NCBI GenBank assembly: GCA_947650285.1
Contig: CANTFL010000529.1
Span: 80,906 to 144,905 of the forward strand
Direction of reading: 5' to 3'
Source: Hyaloperonospora brassicae
Taxonomy: Eukaryota > Oomycota > Peronosporomycetes > Peronosporales > Peronosporaceae
Length of the DNA: 64,000 bases
Part shown: piece by piece, positions 33,711 through 46,260 of the stretch
How the letters are laid out: the number at the start of each line of letters is the position of its first letter
Position numbering within the stretch: the stretch's first letter is position 1
Program-made: the position numbers and the translations under genes
The notes under the pieces: generated by a model
Databases searched by the model: none
Seen by the model: only the letters and a program-made list of their open reading frames with translations
What the model was told of the DNA's origin: nothing

Positions 33711-35463
33711 ATGGGGAATTCTGCGAGTAGCACGGCACGCGCTGCTCGGAAGGGTCCGTTCAGTGACGAGGTGCGGCGGCTGTTTGCTGAACAAGTTTCC
33801 GTATAGCTGGTGATGATCGTGTACGAAACTCATTGTATGTGTGTTGCTATGGCGGTCGCGCAGGAGTACGAGTGTTTGAACGGGAAGTTCAATGAATTGA
33901 TCGCGTCGGCGTCGTCCGAAGCTGCAGTGGTCACCAACTTGCAGGTAAAAGAATTGTAGCCGAACCATTGCTGCCCATGCCGAAGTTACACTGTCATGTG
34001 TGTTGGTACCGCAGACGTGGCTCGAGCTGTCTCCACCTGCTGCAGCTCCAGAAGAGTTGACGGCTCCGTGCTTTCGATTGGGCTCGGCCTTTTATCGTTT
34101 GTGCTTGGAAGCTAACGAGAACGACGAGATGGATGGAGACCGGCCGAAAAGTTTGCTCATGGAAGACTTTGCACGAGCAGGTGCGAGTCTGTCGCTAGTG
34201 TAGTGTTATATTTCTTTCTCCTTCTGTTTCTCTTTCTTACTTTGTTACATTTCCCTTCTTCTCGTAGTCGCACATTGTGTGCGGGCGTCGTCGCAATCAA
34301 TCTGCCGATCGCTCTTCCGTCTGTTTGCCGAGAACGCTCGTGCTGGTGCTATGACAGAGCAAGGATTGAGTCAGCTGCTGTTTGCCTGCCTTGTTATGGC
34401 AGGAGGCAAGGACGCTGACGATGCGGATCGTATCGCACATGTGGCAAAGTCACTCGGTCGTGCCGCCATGCCACCAACTCATACCGAGGCGACGAACGAC
34501 GATTTTGTCCGATGGATTGGAGCTCAGTTTCCTCTTCTCTACACGGTCTTCATGTCATGGATGTCGCGTAAGAGCTTCGGGACGATCTTGACTAAAGCGC
34601 CGTACGAATTGCCCCGATTGTCGCACCAAAGCGGCATATTGGCCAGGTAATGTGGCTTCGGAGGTTCCCTTCTAGCTCGCCATTGTAACTCATTGATTGC
34701 GATTGGTATAAATGTTTTGAAACAGGTCGCATTTCGTGGCGTTGTCGACCGTCACGACGTCAATGCAGACATCGCTTAGTCGATTATACACAAGTGCACA
34801 GGACGGGTTGAGTTTCAATCGTCTAAGCTACCACATCCTAGGGTATTCTGGCCCAACCCTGACGGTCATCCGTGATACGCAGGGAGGTATGTACAATGTT
34901 GTCCGCTGGTTACTTTCTGTGCTTACACTGACAATCTTTTTGGACCAGCTGTGTTTGGCATGTTCTGTGATACTGAGTGGAAGGAGTCGAGTCGCTACTA
35001 TGGAGGCAATGGATGCTTTCTCTGTCGAATGGAGCCTGACATTAGCATCTACCGTGTGTCTGCGAGTGGCTCGAACAAAAACTACATGTACCTGAACTCG
35101 AAGGGTGTCGCGCTCCCACGTGGACTCGGCATCGGAGGATCAACTGAGAAGTTTCGGTTGTTTTTGGGCGAAGACCTGGACGAGCATAGCTACACAACTC
35201 CGAAAGACTTGTCGTTCGAATCAGGTCGGTTATCGTCCAGCGAGCAGTTTTCAGTTGAGGCCATCGAAGTGTGGGGCTGCGGGGGAGAAGAAAGCAAAGA
35301 GGGCCAAAAGACGCACCGTCAGGAGACAGCTGACCTGATCAGCCGGGCAAGGAAGGTCGATAAGGCTCAGTTCGTCGGAAGTGACTTCGATAAAGAAATG
35401 TTTTTGGGGAAAACATTTGGGCACGGAACGGACAGAGCTCGTGTTGCCGACGACGAGCCATAA
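33711..35463 (+). CDS. MEAK7: TLDc-domain protein, MEAK7 (TLDC1)-like
   Basis: Six exons: 33711-33800, 33864-33944, 34015-34180, 34268-34646, 34726-34886, 34949-35463, giving about 463 residues (human MEAK7 is of similar size). Exon 1 could end at 33794 instead, two codons shorter. The N terminus MGNSAS fits N-myristoylation, as in MEAK7, which sits on lysosomes and promotes mTOR signalling. The middle (about 30-235) is helical, EF-hand-like. The TLDc domain (about 239-398) shows RLYTSAQDGLSFNRL, YSGPTLTVIRDTQG, AVFGMFCD, PRGLGIGGSTEKFRL and EAIEVWGCGG. A 65-residue charged tail follows. All five introns are short. It ends 133 bp from the end of the AMBRA1-like gene on the other strand. Confidence 0.9.
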
Positions 35464-35596
35464 ACGTGAGTGGCACACTGAGCTCAAAGAGCTGCAAATA
35501 TCGTCACCGTCACGTGCATCACTTAATTACATCACATGGAACGTTTTCACATCGCGTTTCCTTCAACTCTAATTTGCGTGACGAACCAGTAAGAAC

Positions 35597-38303
35597 TTAA
35601 TCACCCATATCAGCGTCCCCATCTTCACCTCCGCCCTCCTCGTCTTCATCGTCGCCTTCCTCCATATTCTCCTCTTCATCATCGGCGCCTTCCTCCTCGT
35701 CCTCGTCGTCCTCGTCCTCTTCATCGCCTTCTTCGCCCAGATCGGCGTCTTCGTCCTCGTCGTTTTCGTCTTCGCCATTAACGTTTTGATCATAATGACA
35801 GCGACGTGGACCATCTAACACATTGCAATTCTCTTCGTCGTGAAAGTCGCCTCGAAACGTATTACATACGCGAAGTTTGCCCTGCTTGGTTCCGTACAAG
35901 AAGCCCCCGCCGCATATTGGACTAAACAATGCTATATTTACATCATCCATTGCACTCTCCACGTGCGACAGCAGCGCCATATCTTCCCACCGATATATAC
36001 GTGTCACTCGGTGGACTGGGAACTCCGTCTCACTAGCACCACACAACGCACAAAGCATTAGTAACCAGCGAGATCAGCAGCCGAGACACTCGACTCAGCA
36101 ACGCACCGTTGTATACGATCTCGAACACCATAGCCAAGCAGTACGTAAGCTGACGTCGGCGAAATTTTCACCGAAGTCACACCCCCTGCCGCTGTCTCAG
36201 CTAAGTGACACGTCTGAATGACACGACCAAGCTCTTCCGGATCGAGAGAGATCAATGCTAACCACGTTGACTGGTTCTCTGATGATAACCGCCCTCGGCG
36301 GTTGCGCTGGTTCCTAGTAAATCGTGTCCGACTCAGCGCAATATTGGGTCGAATCTGCGAATATCTCTGTTGGGGAACGGCTGCAGGAGCCGTAGCACTA
36401 CGCGTTGGTTCAAGTGCCGCAGTGTAGCGCTGAATCCCATGGGGCGGGTGCAGTCGAGGCCGCACTCGTCGTATTTGCTGATTCATATATTGATCCATGG
36501 TGAGAGATAAATCTGCGGCGGCTGATTGCAACGCTGCCAGCATATTCGGTGTACCTGTGTGCATGCCGGAAACGGCCACAAGCCGAGGTGGCGGTGAACG
36601 AATCGGAAGCGACAATGGCATGGTCACTGGCAGAGTCTGCACGGAAACCGTACTTCCGCGCGTCCCGCGTGATACCGCACCGGAAGAGGAGCTGCTCTCG
36701 TTCGAAGCAGTAACTTGTGGGTTTGCTACAGAAACATCGCTCACGTCTTCGCTGGGGCTTGCTGCACCACCAGTCGACTCATTCGTCGCTGGGACAGAAG
36801 AAAGTATCGTTTCCAAATCTGTAGTAGCTTCGTTTTCTGCTTCCATTTCCACCTCTTTTTCAGCTTGCCTCAGTGAGAAATCAGCACAAATTGCCAAGTA
36901 TCGCCCGCAACGAGAAATGTCAAAGCCGCCGTCATTGTAGATAAGGGCATGCGATAGAATCACGCGGCTGTTGTTCATCGCTTTTTTCGTTAGCAGAGGC
37001 TCTGGTGATAACGCCCATGACGGATCGAAGTCCCACATAGTCAGTGTGACCGTAAGATCAGAAGGTGGGGCTTGGCCTTGTGGTCTCTAAACAAGTCGCA
37101 ACACAGGCACAATGTCATCTATCAGTCTAGTGGCTAGTCAATAGTGTGTGTGGCTGCATGCTAGCGACGAACCACGTAGCGCTCGTTTGCTTCTCCAACC
37201 ATGATGTTAGATGGATCTGGCAGAAAGGTGACGGAGCGTAACGTTTGGTAGCTAAACATTGCAATACGTGGGCAAGTATGCTGAAGACCAGTACACAACA
37301 TATCAGTCATCTCACACTCCTTACAGTGTCAAACCGAGCTTCTTCACCTGGTAATCCCACGTGTACACGCACGTTCCACTTGCGATTGCTAGAATGTCGC
37401 CCGATGGATGAAAGGAAATCGAAATGATAGCATGACGAAGTGTGGACACATAGAGGCAGCGACCGGTCTCAATATCCCAGAACCTGTAAGCCGAAGTGCC
37501 AGTGCGTCATCATAAGTTCATCATAGCTTTACCGCGGGCCACCTCGATAACGCGTTCCGACGTACCGGACTTGAAATCCCAGACAACCTGAAGCCACATA
37601 GCGTGGATCCGTGGGGTGAAACTTCACGCTCCACGGAGTTCGCGGGTGGCCAACTAACGTCTGCACGACAGATGCACGACATCAGGTTTTCGTATGCAAG
37701 CAACGCTCCTATCTTGTAAGCTTCCCACCTGAATGACTTTGCCCGTTTCAATGCATATAATCTTCACGGTGTGATCTCCATGCGTCGAAGCAAACGTTTT
37801 GCTGCATCACATACACCAATGGCACAAACAGAGCTTAGTCCATTGACACCTGCCAGACTCAGCCTGACACTCTTCTATCGATCGTTCTACCTCTCTACAA
37901 AAAGCACCTACCCGTCCGGACTGATAGCGATAGAAATCGTGGACTTAGTCGTCTGCGGTAACTCAAAGTACCGACTCTGATGCTGCAAAGGACAAGAGAG
38001 AGCGAGAAAACGGTCATTTGACTCGTCAGTCGCTTCTCGTCTCCAGATCGTCGACCAGGCAGTTTCGATTGCACTGCACCAACATACAGGAGGTACCTTG
38101 AAAGCGCTTTCACCTTCGGCCCAAAAGTTTTCCTCCCGATCTTCTCCGACCGCTCGCACCGTCTTCTGTCGTCTAGCGCCACCGAACTCGCGCCGGAGCA
38201 AGACACAGGCGATGTTCTGCTGGTTCTTCGCACGGCGAAAGGAGTTGGGTACACCCGGAGGGTTCAGGTCCGCAGCGGCTCGTTGGCTCACTTTGGAGTC
38301 CAT
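35597..38303 (-). CDS. AMBRA1: AMBRA1/DCAF3-like split WD40 protein
   Basis: Eight exons from the start at 38303: 38303-38097, 37982-37912, 37801-37729, 37660-37566, 37483-37348, 37280-37176, 37086-36107 and 36032-35597, about 700 residues. The first WD40 repeats (about 80-230) read ISPDGKTFASTHGDHTVKI, LVGHPRTPWSVKFHPTDPR, FWDIETGRCL and SISFHPSGDILAIASG. A Ser/Thr-rich linker (about 290-500) separates these from the second half, STWLALISLD..GGVTSVKISPTSAYVLLGY and ALFSPICGGGFLYGTKQGKL, exactly the split-propeller layout of AMBRA1, a DDB1-Cul4 substrate receptor that links autophagy and mTOR. The C-terminal 65 residues are almost only Asp and Glu. The donor of exon 6 is uncertain by one codon. 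The acidic tail is absent from the vertebrate protein as I know it. Confidence 0.88.
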
Positions 38304-40248
38304 GGCGAAGACCTAGCGCCAAATAAGGGGAAAGAGAGAGAGAAAGATAAAAGAGAGAGGGAGAGAGAGAGAGAGTTGTCAAGAGCGTCAGAAACAGCAG
38401 CAGCAGAAGCGGTTTGTGTCCACTACTACGTTCGTATAGCGAGAAGAAGAGCAGAGCGGAGACACGACATGGCGGCGACTCACCTTAGATCGACTGCACG
38501 ACGACGGGCGAGAGCGGCGCTGTAGATAGTTCGGTGCGACTGCGATTGCTATTACTTCGACGACCGGTACGACGACTAGTACTACTACTACCTCTCGCGG
38601 GGAGATTGACTGCTGTTACACAATGGTCATAGGTCCCACCGCCGGATGGTGACGTGGGCTGTTTTTTCTGTCGTCAAACGTTGCGTACATTCGTGCAACT
38701 GTTGCTGACATGGCGGTATATCATTGAGTACAATGCGTCTTAAGACAAAATCCGACCTAGGACGGGAATTGAACCAGGCCAGCGGTGCAAGATGTTCAAG
38801 CCATAACTACATGTTTGTCCATGCAAACGAAAACGCTGATAGGCTCGACAGTGCGTTTGTTTGAACCACTGCGTGCCAGGTCAGCAATAGTGGGGCGACT
38901 CAACACACACTTCCCATGACCATGATCAACGCCTGGTGGCAGCTGGATTATTAATGCTGTAAAGGTCTAAGCAGCGAGTAAGAGCGGTATCACTTACACA
39001 TCAAAGTATCGCTACAATCGTGAAGTTCTCGCGATGGTTCCACGTGATGGTAGTCCATGTGGTGCCTGTAGCTCTAGCGCCAGCAGCAAACCTCATCGGC
39101 TATAGTGCATGCACCCCGCAACTCGAGGCTGCTCTACGTCGACGAGCTGACTTCCACCCTCCCCGTTTCCACGAATCTGAGTCAAACTTCAGTGTGTTTA
39201 CGCACCTACGTCCCTTGTTAATTCTATTTTTACGGCTTCGTATCACGGCATGAACCGTCGCGCTCTCTGTCGAATGACAACTGCTTCGGGCGATTTGATC
39301 GGTGAAAGACAGCACGTCATGAGCTCGCGCAGACTGGTTCCTTCTCTGACTCGATAGGGCACATGATTGTCCTGCGCACGGCTGTTCATGTTGGTCGTCA
39401 AGGGTCACGCGGCAACGATGTGGAAGAGAGCGTGCAGGAGCACAAGCTGCGGTCTACCGCAAGGTACAAGAGCGATCAGCTGTGTCTCTGCCGTACCGCT
39501 CAAAATGATTATGGAGTAAACGCACTCAGATGCTGGCTCCCTAACTCACACAAGATGCCATTGTCCTTGGCGATGATTGTTGACAGCACGATGGATACCT
39601 TGCGTAGACCGTCATTTTTATTTTCGACACACGAACAATGTTCAAGCTACCAACTCTTTCACGTGTATACCCTCGCCAAACGAGTTCCAATTCGTCAGCT
39701 CTTTCCTCGCTCGCACTTGAGCTCGATACTGTTGTTGACACAAGCCGCGTACTGACCATGAGGTTCTTGTCCACTACCGTACTTAAGAACATCACCGAAA
39801 TGAATTTATTGACCCGATCTGTCGATATGGCAACAAAGTTGGTATGTACATGCATGGTCGGAAACTTCTTGGCAGCAAAAGAGCGCCGAGTGCTGCTTGC
39901 GATCAATCTACCAGAGATTCAGAGCGCTCAGCTGGCAAGTTCGATCCCGCAGCTCCATTTCCCTTCGTTGCTCCTTTCCAAAATCTCCTCTACAAACGGA
40001 TATCAACAATTACGACGACCGACGTCCAAAAACGGCATGTTGCACTTGTAATGCAGCCACCCCGCGACCTGTCTCAGTCGTTGCGACGCACTCACTAGAA
40101 AGAGCCAGGGCCCTATTCATAGCCGGCGGTCTATTAATAGCTCGCTGCCGCAAGATTGGGTTCACGGTGTTGTTCCGCCCAACGTGGAGCCAAAAGATCC
40201 GGTGCTGTCTGCAGTCAGAGAGCACACGCGCGACGAGGCGGCGCTCTC
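38304..40248. other. intergenic region between the AMBRA1-like and nucleotidyltransferase genes
   Basis: No gene recognised. GA-rich runs (38330-38376) and ACT/CGA-rich runs (38560-38600) lie in the probable promoter and leader of the AMBRA1-like gene. A tRNA-like fragment with a B-box-like sequence lies at 38750-38810 (minus) but does not fold fully. Frames at 39363-39755 and 39638-40051 have no motif. Confidence 0.5.
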
Positions 40249-42176
40249 ATGGGCGCGGCCAACAGCGTCTGTAAGCTCACGGTCGACAGCATCGCGCTGC
40301 TCGAGCAGCTCGAGCCCAACAGGGCCGAAGGGGCGGCCAAGCGCGCCGTGCGGCTCCGCGTGCAGGCGCTGCTCCAGCAGCAGTGGCCCACGTGCTGCGT
40401 GTTGCCTTTTGGATCGTCCGAAAGGTCGCCGGGCCGCAGCCCTAAGTCTGCGACACGCAGAGAAAACGTAACCGTTAATGTAACCCGTGCTGTGCTGTGG
40501 TGTACCTAAATGACTGCAGCAATCTCGGCTTTGGCGGATGCGACGTCGACCTGGGGATCTTTTTCCACGACGTCCGCGTCGACGCGCTCGGTGCGCTGCC
40601 GGCAGAGAAGCGCGTCGAGCTACTGACGACCGCGTGCGAGCGTCTGTCGCGCACGTTCCAAGTGCGGGCGTTTGTCCGCCGCGCGCGTGTACCGGTACTA
40701 AAGCTATGGGACCCCCAGCGAGAGGTACGTGGCCGTCTACGAACGAGTGGATAATGTACAGGTAAATGGATATCCTGTGATAGTGATGCAAGTGGGTCGT
40801 TGCTGTGTTGGCAGGTGGCGTGTGACGTGTGTGTGGGAAGCGGTAGCGCTCTGCTGAACACGGCGCTGCTCCGATACTATGGACGAGTGGATCCCCGTGT
40901 GCGGCCGCTGGTGTTTGCCGTCAAGTACTGGGCCAAGCAACGAGGAATCAACGACGCGGGCAATGGCACGCTGAGCTCTTACGGTGCGGCAAAAAGAGTT
41001 CGATTCCCGATCTGTTGGGCTCTCTCGTGGCCATTGGAACGTGCTGCTTGGTTTGCTCACGGGATGCCGGTGGCTATGCGTCATGTTTCTCTTCCGACAG
41101 GTTATACGCTATTGCTTATCTTCTACTTGCAGTCACAGTGCGCTCATATCCAGCTGCCAGCCGTGCACGCTGATTTCCAGGACCTGCAGTCGCAGACCAA
41201 CATCTGTGGGCTGCTCAAACAGCTGCACTCGGTCTCTACGGTGGACTTTCCGTCCACCTTTGGGACGTCCGCGGTGAACTCAGTTGGAGCGTTACTTGCA
41301 GGTTTTTTCGACTTTTACGCACATCGCTTTAACTTCGAGCACGACGTGGTGAGCATTCGCACGGGAAGTGCCTTGTCGAAGACGACCAAGTGGAGCCACC
41401 CGGTATCTTGGCGAATGAGCATTGAAGATCCCTTCGAGTTGGCGCATGACGTGGGACGCGTTGTGTTCCACCGGAAGGGACATGATCTGATTCGGTCGGA
41501 GTTTGCACGCGCGAGTGATCTCTTGAGCGCAGATCGTCGTCTCGGGGACATTTGCGTATCCGACGAAACTTCGTGGGACCTCACGGCAACGTGCTACATT
41601 TGCTACAGCAGGAGCCATCCTGCGCGGAGCTGCGACCAATGTGCACGTCAGCATTCAGCAGCTGGTAGCGGCTGCAACATGGTCTCACGCTTCTCGGACT
41701 GCTGGTATTGCGGACAGCTAGGTCACTACAAAGCAGAGTGCCCAATGCTCTTCTACCGCGACATCCCATGTCCTGTCGACGCAGCTAAATCGATCGTTGA
41801 GACCACCTCTGATCCGAGTCCGCCAACGTCTCTACCCGTTCCGATTCCAGTGTCTCCAGCTTCAACGACGGTGTCATTCCTCGTTTGCAAAGAGCGCCCC
41901 TGGGAGCGCGGCATGAGTCCGAGCAACTTGCTGATGCTTCGTCTATCTCGGAAGAAGAAGCGTGCACGTTACAGCTCTTCGTTGTCGACTATATCTTCTA
42001 CGCAGACATCGCCATGGATCTGGTCATCGGGTGGTCTACCGCACGCAGAAAAGCGGCAAGAGCAGCAGAAACAAGAGCATTACCGTCGTGATCTTGCGCT
42101 TCTAGCGCGTAAGTTCGATGGCAGCAACGCTTGCTGCGGCACGCTGGAGGTTGGCAAGGTGCTCTGCTATTCGTAA
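40249..42176 (+). CDS. non-canonical poly(A) polymerase / terminal uridylyltransferase with zinc knuckles
   Basis: Four exons (40249-40424, 40520-40724, 40815-40983, 41101-42176) give 541 residues. The DNA polymerase beta-type nucleotidyltransferase core shows PFGSS (53-57), then GFGGCDVDLGIFF with catalytic Asp67 and Asp69, and RVPVLKLWD with the third Asp at 123. NTALLRYYGRVDPRVRPLV, VKYWAKQRGIND and GTLSSYGYTLLLIFYLQ are the central domain; LAGFFDFYAHRF and SIEDPFELAHDVGRVV (about 290) are the PAP-associated domain. Two knuckles follow, CYICYSRSHPARSC (348) and CWYCGQLGHYKAEC (384). It adds nucleotides, probably U or A, to RNA 3' ends and so controls decay or small RNA fate. Uridylyl versus adenylyl choice cannot be told here. 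The 5' end is GC-rich and the true start could be further upstream. Confidence 0.9.
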
Positions 42177-43270
42177 CACGGATACGCTCTTGTCGGTTGT
42201 CGTTTGAGTATATTTAGTAGCGATCGTTGCGAAAGCACACCTATCAAATGAAGTTCTGAGTCTTGCATCAGGTAAAAACTTTTGACATGTGAGCGATATT
42301 GAGATTATTCGTGTCACCATTTGAGTGTTAACGTTAAAAAACTCTGTGCGTATTGTCTTTTATGTTGCGTGTTTAACTTACCTCATATGCTGCAATTGTT
42401 TTGTGGGATGAAACACATCGCGACTCCCAACCATTGCTCTGCCAAAATGTGGTAAGACGAATGCTCGAGGACGCACTATCTCAACCATTTTTATGGCGCA
42501 CCTGCTTCGAACTAATTGTAAGATCATGACGTGTTCCCCATTAACCATTGTACCTCGCCGAATGCACTGGCCAACTCTCTACCTTCCTCGAAGTCGTAGC
42601 AGGGTTTTCTGAGTACAATATGTGTAATGGGGGGAGCTTATCACATGTCATTATCACGAATTATGTCGATGTGAATATTATCTTAACTGCTAGTCATTCT
42701 ACAATATGACGCTTGTTTGTCAATGTTAAATGAATATTACCGTTGTATGAAATACTCGGCGCCGCTCCACTTTTGGTTGAGACAGCAAAATTATACGTTG
42801 GTAGTTAGTGGTATAACATCGTTCGTTTAAGTAGGATGCTTCATAATTAAAAATATCTTAATTGTATTATATATACAGCTGCACGTACCCCTGACTCTGA
42901 GCAGTTTCTTGCTCAGATAATTATCTTCCTCTTCACGTGCCGTGGAATAATAGCGAAGTTAGATTTATTGTTTATCTCTCATTCATGTAAGCATAAGCAA
43001 CGTGCTTGTAGCACGAGGAGGAACGCTTTCACGAGAAAAAAAGTCTTCAACCGTCATACACCCTCCTACCGACCCCATCAATCATCACTCATCAATCAGT
43101 AGGTCGCACAATACTTGAAGTCACAGGTCACTCCCGGTTTCTCTTCTCGAGTCAGGAAATTAGACAGAAACGTGAGCTTTCTTTTCCAATAATGAGGCAT
43201 TGCTCATACTTCCCCGAAACTCACGCTTTCAGTCCTCACGCGTCCTGATGTTTAATCATCACCGAAACAC
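42177..43270. other. AT-rich intergenic region
   Basis: No gene recognised. The part from about 42980 may belong to the 3' end of the reverse Copia remnant, but no LTR pair is visible. Confidence 0.5.
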
Positions 43271-43299
43271 TTTTCACCCCTAGTTGCTGCCTCAACCTT

Positions 43300-46140
43300 T
43301 CAGATCTGTGAGATCCGAGAGCTTTGGTGAAGATGTATGCAACATTGTCTTCGGTGGCGACATACTGGATCGCAAAAACCTTCTTTTCGATCATTTGTGC
43401 ACTCTTGTTGCTTTTTTTGCGTACCGAATCGCTCCGTCGTAGTTGCCGATAGTGGAGCAGTGGAACAGAACGTTGCTTTGAATGTCTATTCGCAGTTCAT
43501 CAGGTGCTTGCTTCAAGTTGAGCTCTGCAATTAGTTTGCGAGACCACATAAATTGCTCGACGCGCATGCTGCGGCAATGAGCTCCGAATCGCATGTATCA
43601 TATGTTACGGCCTTTTGTGTCTTGCTCTTACACCGAAATCTCCATCCATTCAGTTGAAGAACAGAACCCGTCACTGATCGTGGGGTGTCCGGACAACTTG
43701 CGTGGTAAACATCAATGTAGGCAAACACCTTTAAGTTATCTCTTGGTATAGCTTCGTCTCGACGATAGCACAGTCCGAATGTTCTTGTTTCGTGAAAATA
43801 CCGAAGTACTCGATCCACTTTTTAATAATTCTCCGAAGTATACGCGTCTGTATGTCGACCAAGACTTCGCACTGCATTGGCGATATCCGGTCGGGTACAC
43901 TTCACCAGATATTGTAGCTCACGAAATAACTCCCGATATGGTATGCGAACGTCATCAATCTTGGTGGTGTACGTCTTCGTCGTCATCTTGTCGTTTTGCT
44001 GTTGTGGTGACCGCAAGAAATTGGCTTGCTTCAACGAAATCGCGTCAGCATGCGATCAACGTATGCTGTCTGAGACAGACACAGCATCACGACAGGCTCG
44101 TACTTCACCTCCATATTGAGAAAGTACGATACGCGTCCGAGGTCCATTAACGCAAATCATCCACGCAAGTTGTCCACCACAACATCGATGCTGCTCGAAG
44201 TTCCTATAATCAGCATGTCATCAACATAGACAGTATCAAGAACAATCCGCCCTTTAACATATTTTGAGTACAATCCCACGTCAAATGCGCACCGTTGGAA
44301 ACCGTGTTCCACCAAGCAAGCGTTCCAAGTCTGATACCCGAGCCTTGCCACCTTCTTCAGACCGCACAAATCTTTCTTCAATAGAAATAAACGTTCAGTG
44401 CCTTCATCGAAGGAGGTTGGTTGTTCCATATAGATGGTCACACCAGTCAACCAATTATTGAGAAACGCGGTTTCAACGTCGATGTGTCTTGCCTCAAGCG
44501 CTGTGACCATCGCAACCAGCAACATCAAGAGTATCGTTGGTATACGAACGAGGGGATAATGCATCATGTCGTATTCTAACCCCGCACGCTATTTAAAACC
44601 GTGAATAACAAGTCTGGCCTAGTAGCACACGATCTTGCCATTCTCATCCCTTTTGATACTAAGAACCCACCGCAAAGTGAGAACTTCTACTGGTCTTGAC
44701 GTGTTGTTTTCTGGTCGATCCACGAGGATCCATGTGCTATTGCACAACAGAGAATCATACTCTGCTCGCATTGCCTCCTTCCACTATTGCCTCTGAGGTG
44801 ATCCCAGGGCCCCTTCCACTGTGGTTAGTTCTTCTTCACTCATATCTTCTGCATCAACTGATAACTTCTCAGCCTGACACTTAATCGCGTTGAACTTCTC
44901 GTAGGTTCTTCTGAAGTGATACTGGCCTTCGGCGGTTGTTGTGAATATGCTCTTCTTGTGCGTGCATGGGTTCGAGCTGACGCATTATCAGTTTGTGGTA
45001 CTAATATTGTCAAGACAGTTTCCGCTGTTCCTTCACCTTCGCCCGTGAGTTGTGCAGTGATCCTGGTGTGATTGCCCCTCCACCACAAATACGTGTTTTG
45101 TCCGCAAATAAGTACCCTCAACATTCTTATATTTAGATTTGAAGTCATCATCTGTCTTTCGTGTCTCCTGCCCTGAGTTATGGGAACGCTGCCGGGAGGA
45201 GTAGTTGTGAATACGCAATGTAGGCGTTGAAACTGCCGCCTGATGGATTTTAGTCTGCAGCATAATCTACGCATCGAGCGTTGAGGCCGCATCACATGAC
45301 AATGTACAATTGTCTTCGTTTAGATAAAAATCTGTATTTATAAATGGCTATGCAATGCTAATAATGTGGTAGGTATTCTGAGAGGCTAATAATACCTAAT
45401 ATTACCGGGTGGTATATCGTATACTTCCGGTAATCCTACCCTCGATTTTATCAAAAATTTGCCGATTAGAGTCTACCATAAATTCATGTAACGAACGGAA
45501 TGTGCCGAGATGACCCGATTTTGTAGCCAGTTTTCGCCATCGGGTGAAGGGAAGCGATAGATCCATATTTCAAATATATAATCCTCTGATAATGGGTAAC
45601 TAAATTAACCTATAGTACATGACATCTACACTTACCATTTTACGGTCGCTAACTCATATTTCATAAATGGTAGCCGAGAATTTATGTATTGGTTGATAGA
45701 GGTAGAATGATAACCAAATCTAAGGGAGTAACCCTATATAATTCAATCATCAAAAGTGGATTGCGAAGTGTTCGAACTACAAATACTAGCCTGAAGGCTG
45801 CGGGGTAGCTTGAAGTCAGAGCGGTGATTTTATTGGGTATCCCAAGCAAATCGCTTGGTACAGGCACAACCTACCATGTAAAATTTTATCGGACTAGGAG
45901 GATCTGCATATATCTGTCTCCTCCTCTGCTACCTCTCCTTCTTTCCCTTCATTCTTCTACTGCGCTGCATTTAAATTTACCTGATAATAGAGATCTGTCT
46001 GATCACTACAGCCTTCTCCAAAAGAAATTAGGAGCTCCTCAATTTCCATCAAATCGTGTAGCGGTAACTTTTGAATTAATTTCCTGATCCTGTCCTAAAT
46101 CTTTATCATTCTCTTCCGTCTTCTTCTTGTCCTCCATGTT
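43300..46140 (-). mobile_element. decayed Ty1/Copia retrotransposon, reverse orientation
   Basis: Read on the minus strand, pieces appear in Copia order: a possible gag start MEDKKKTEEN..SKVTATRFDGN (46137-46039), a linker region (45295-44840), reverse transcriptase (44567-44157) with VETAFLNNWL, LCGLKK and YVDDMLI, the connection PYRELFRELQYLVKCTRPDI (about 43950-43890), and RNase H (43818-43531) with SVTGSVLQLNGW and CDSELIAAA. The RT active site YVDD is kept but frames are broken between domains, and integrase is not seen. LTRs were not found. It is unlike the Copia at 53.2-58.7 kb in sequence. Confidence 0.8.
44157..44567 (-). pseudogene. reverse transcriptase fragment of the reverse Copia
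   Basis: A 136-codon frame with HIDVETAFLNNWLTGVTIYM, KKDLCGLKK and the catalytic YVDDMLI. It is the best-kept part of the element; flanking regions are shifted or lost. Confidence 0.88.
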
Positions 46141-46260
46141 GTACACGTTCTTTCTTAGCAGATTAGCCGAAGCATCTTTTTCAAAAAATTCGATGTAGCT
46201 AAAGTTAAACTCGGTTTGGATAACCGCAATATCTGTCCAGGCAAAAATACACCAGCGCAT

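Noticed and set aside
35569..35814. Lys/Thr/Arg-rich minus-strand frame
   Set aside because: It is a frame-shifted shadow of the acidic tail of the AMBRA1-like gene.
38750..38810. tRNA-like sequence on the minus strand with GGTTCAATTCC
   Set aside because: The B-box-like part fits, but the T stem has mismatches and no acceptor stem or clear D arm is found. At most a tRNA-derived fragment.
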